Origin: DASWYB01 sp036405195
GTDB lineage: Bacteria > Patescibacteriota > UBA1384 > 2-12-FULL-50-11 > DASWYB01
NCBI GenBank assembly: GCA_036405195.1
Contig: DASWYB010000014.1
Span: 1 to 5,260, forward strand
Direction of reading: 5' to 3'
DNA length: 5,260 bases
This document shows, piece after piece, positions 4,884-5,260 of this stretch. The notes beneath the pieces are model-generated. The model saw only the letters and a program-made list of their open reading frames with translations, searched no databases and had not been told where the DNA came from. Made by a program: the position numbers and the translations under genes. Numbering within the stretch: position 1 is the stretch's first letter; every line of letters begins with the position of its first letter.

Positions 4884-5260
4884 GACCCAGCTTACCCAAA
4901 CAACTCTCACATCTCGACAACTCGAAATATTACTCCTGCTTTACCGCTTCCGCTTTTTAACACGCTCTCATATCCAAACCCTCCTACACCACAAGAACCA
5001 CGCACACATCCTCAAATGGCTTAACGAACTTACATCCCAAAACTACATCACTCAGTACTACACGAAAACCATTCCAGCTTCTCCAGCTATCTACTCACTA
5101 GCCAAACTAGGCCGTACCTATCTCAAAGCCCATACAGACAGTAATACGAAACATCTCAGTCGGTTAAGGAGGGATCCGGTCTATACGTCAAAGTTTCGCA
5201 ACCATTATCTCTTTCTGGCTGACATCTATATTTCGCTGCTTGAACTGACAAATAAAACTA
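4882..5260 (+). CDS. Winged-helix protein, Replication-relaxation family-like (partial, C-terminus beyond window)
   Basis: First 126 residues of a DNA-binding protein cut by the right edge. Residues 10-22 (SRQLEILLLLYRF), 26-36 and 39-56 form a helix-turn-helix, and 57-82 (YYTKTIPASPAIYSLAKLGRTYL) looks like the wing. A basic segment follows (RLRRDP) and then FRNHYLFLADIYISLLEL, which resembles the helix after the wing in the Replication-relaxation family (Pfam Replic_Relax). That family is known from plasmids and conjugative elements, where members act in plasmid replication or DNA relaxation. The position next to a coupling ATPase fits a relaxosome or replication accessory role, but a plain transcription regulator is possible. 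ATG 4882 is chosen because it is the first start in an open frame and the HTH follows at once; there is no SD. Residues 1-92 are encoded by very G-poor DNA (see findings). Confidence 0.62.
   Translation, partial: MTQLTQTTLTSRQLEILLLLYRFRFLTRSHIQTLLHHKNHAHILKWLNELTSQNYITQYYTKTIPASPAIYSLAKLGRTYLKAHTDSNTKHLSRLRRDPVYTSKFRNHYLFLADIYISLLELTNKT

Noticed and set aside
1..5260. tRNA, rRNA, CRISPR array or insertion sequence
   Set aside because: No cloverleaf, rRNA-like segment, regularly spaced repeats, transposase or terminal inverted repeats were seen.
1..5260. Alternative genetic code with TGA as glycine
   Set aside because: The VirB6-like gene ends at TGA with an ATGA overlap to a good next gene, and the ATPase has no internal TGA where Gly is expected. 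Standard bacterial decoding fits.

Overview
The window looks like part of a type IV secretion / DNA-transfer (T4SS) locus from a Candidate Phyla Radiation (Patescibacteria) bacterium, most like Saccharibacteria or a near relative. This rests on recalled family resemblance, not a search. The supporting points are a short two-helix T4SS pilin, a multi-pass VirB6/TrbL-like channel protein, a PrgI-like small membrane protein, and a large VirD4/TraG-type ATPase with a very long N-terminal region. TGA is used as a stop, so the Gracilibacteria/Absconditabacteria code (TGA = Gly) is not in use. G+C is moderate, roughly mid-40s % by eye.

Layout. Minus strand, transcribed right to left: pilin (1542-1883), VirB6-like protein (265-1533), then a PrgI-like protein (1-268) that runs off the left edge. 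These genes are 8 bp apart and then overlap by 4 bp (ATGA), so they form a tightly coupled operon. It is probably driven by a promoter with a perfect TTGACA -35 box at 2009-2004. A 328-bp divergent intergenic region (1884-2211) holds that promoter, a GC-rich leader hairpin, a 12-bp palindrome, a 9-bp direct repeat flanking the promoter, and a strong Shine-Dalgarno (SD) sequence in front of a 25-codon ORF. On the plus strand come the VirD4-like coupling ATPase (from 2212 or an unusual upstream start, to 4779), a weak hairpin terminator, and the start of a winged-helix protein resembling the Replication-relaxation family (4882 onward, cut by the right edge).

How the parts fit. The pilin, VirB6-like and PrgI-like proteins would form or attach to the inner-membrane channel and extracellular fibre. 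VirB4/TraC would be expected next, beyond the left edge. The VirD4-like ATPase would deliver substrate DNA to the channel, and the winged-helix protein could act in relaxosome or plasmid-type DNA processing. Together they suggest conjugation, or DNA/protein exchange at the cell surface.

Most worth a second look: (1) the VirB6-like protein carries an N-terminal domain about 49% identical, without gaps, to the adjacent pilin; (2) the start of the ATPase is unresolved, with strong SD signals that do not match any ordinary in-frame start codon; (3) the first ~280 bp of the last gene are extremely G-poor on the coding strand, and the bias stops abruptly inside the gene.
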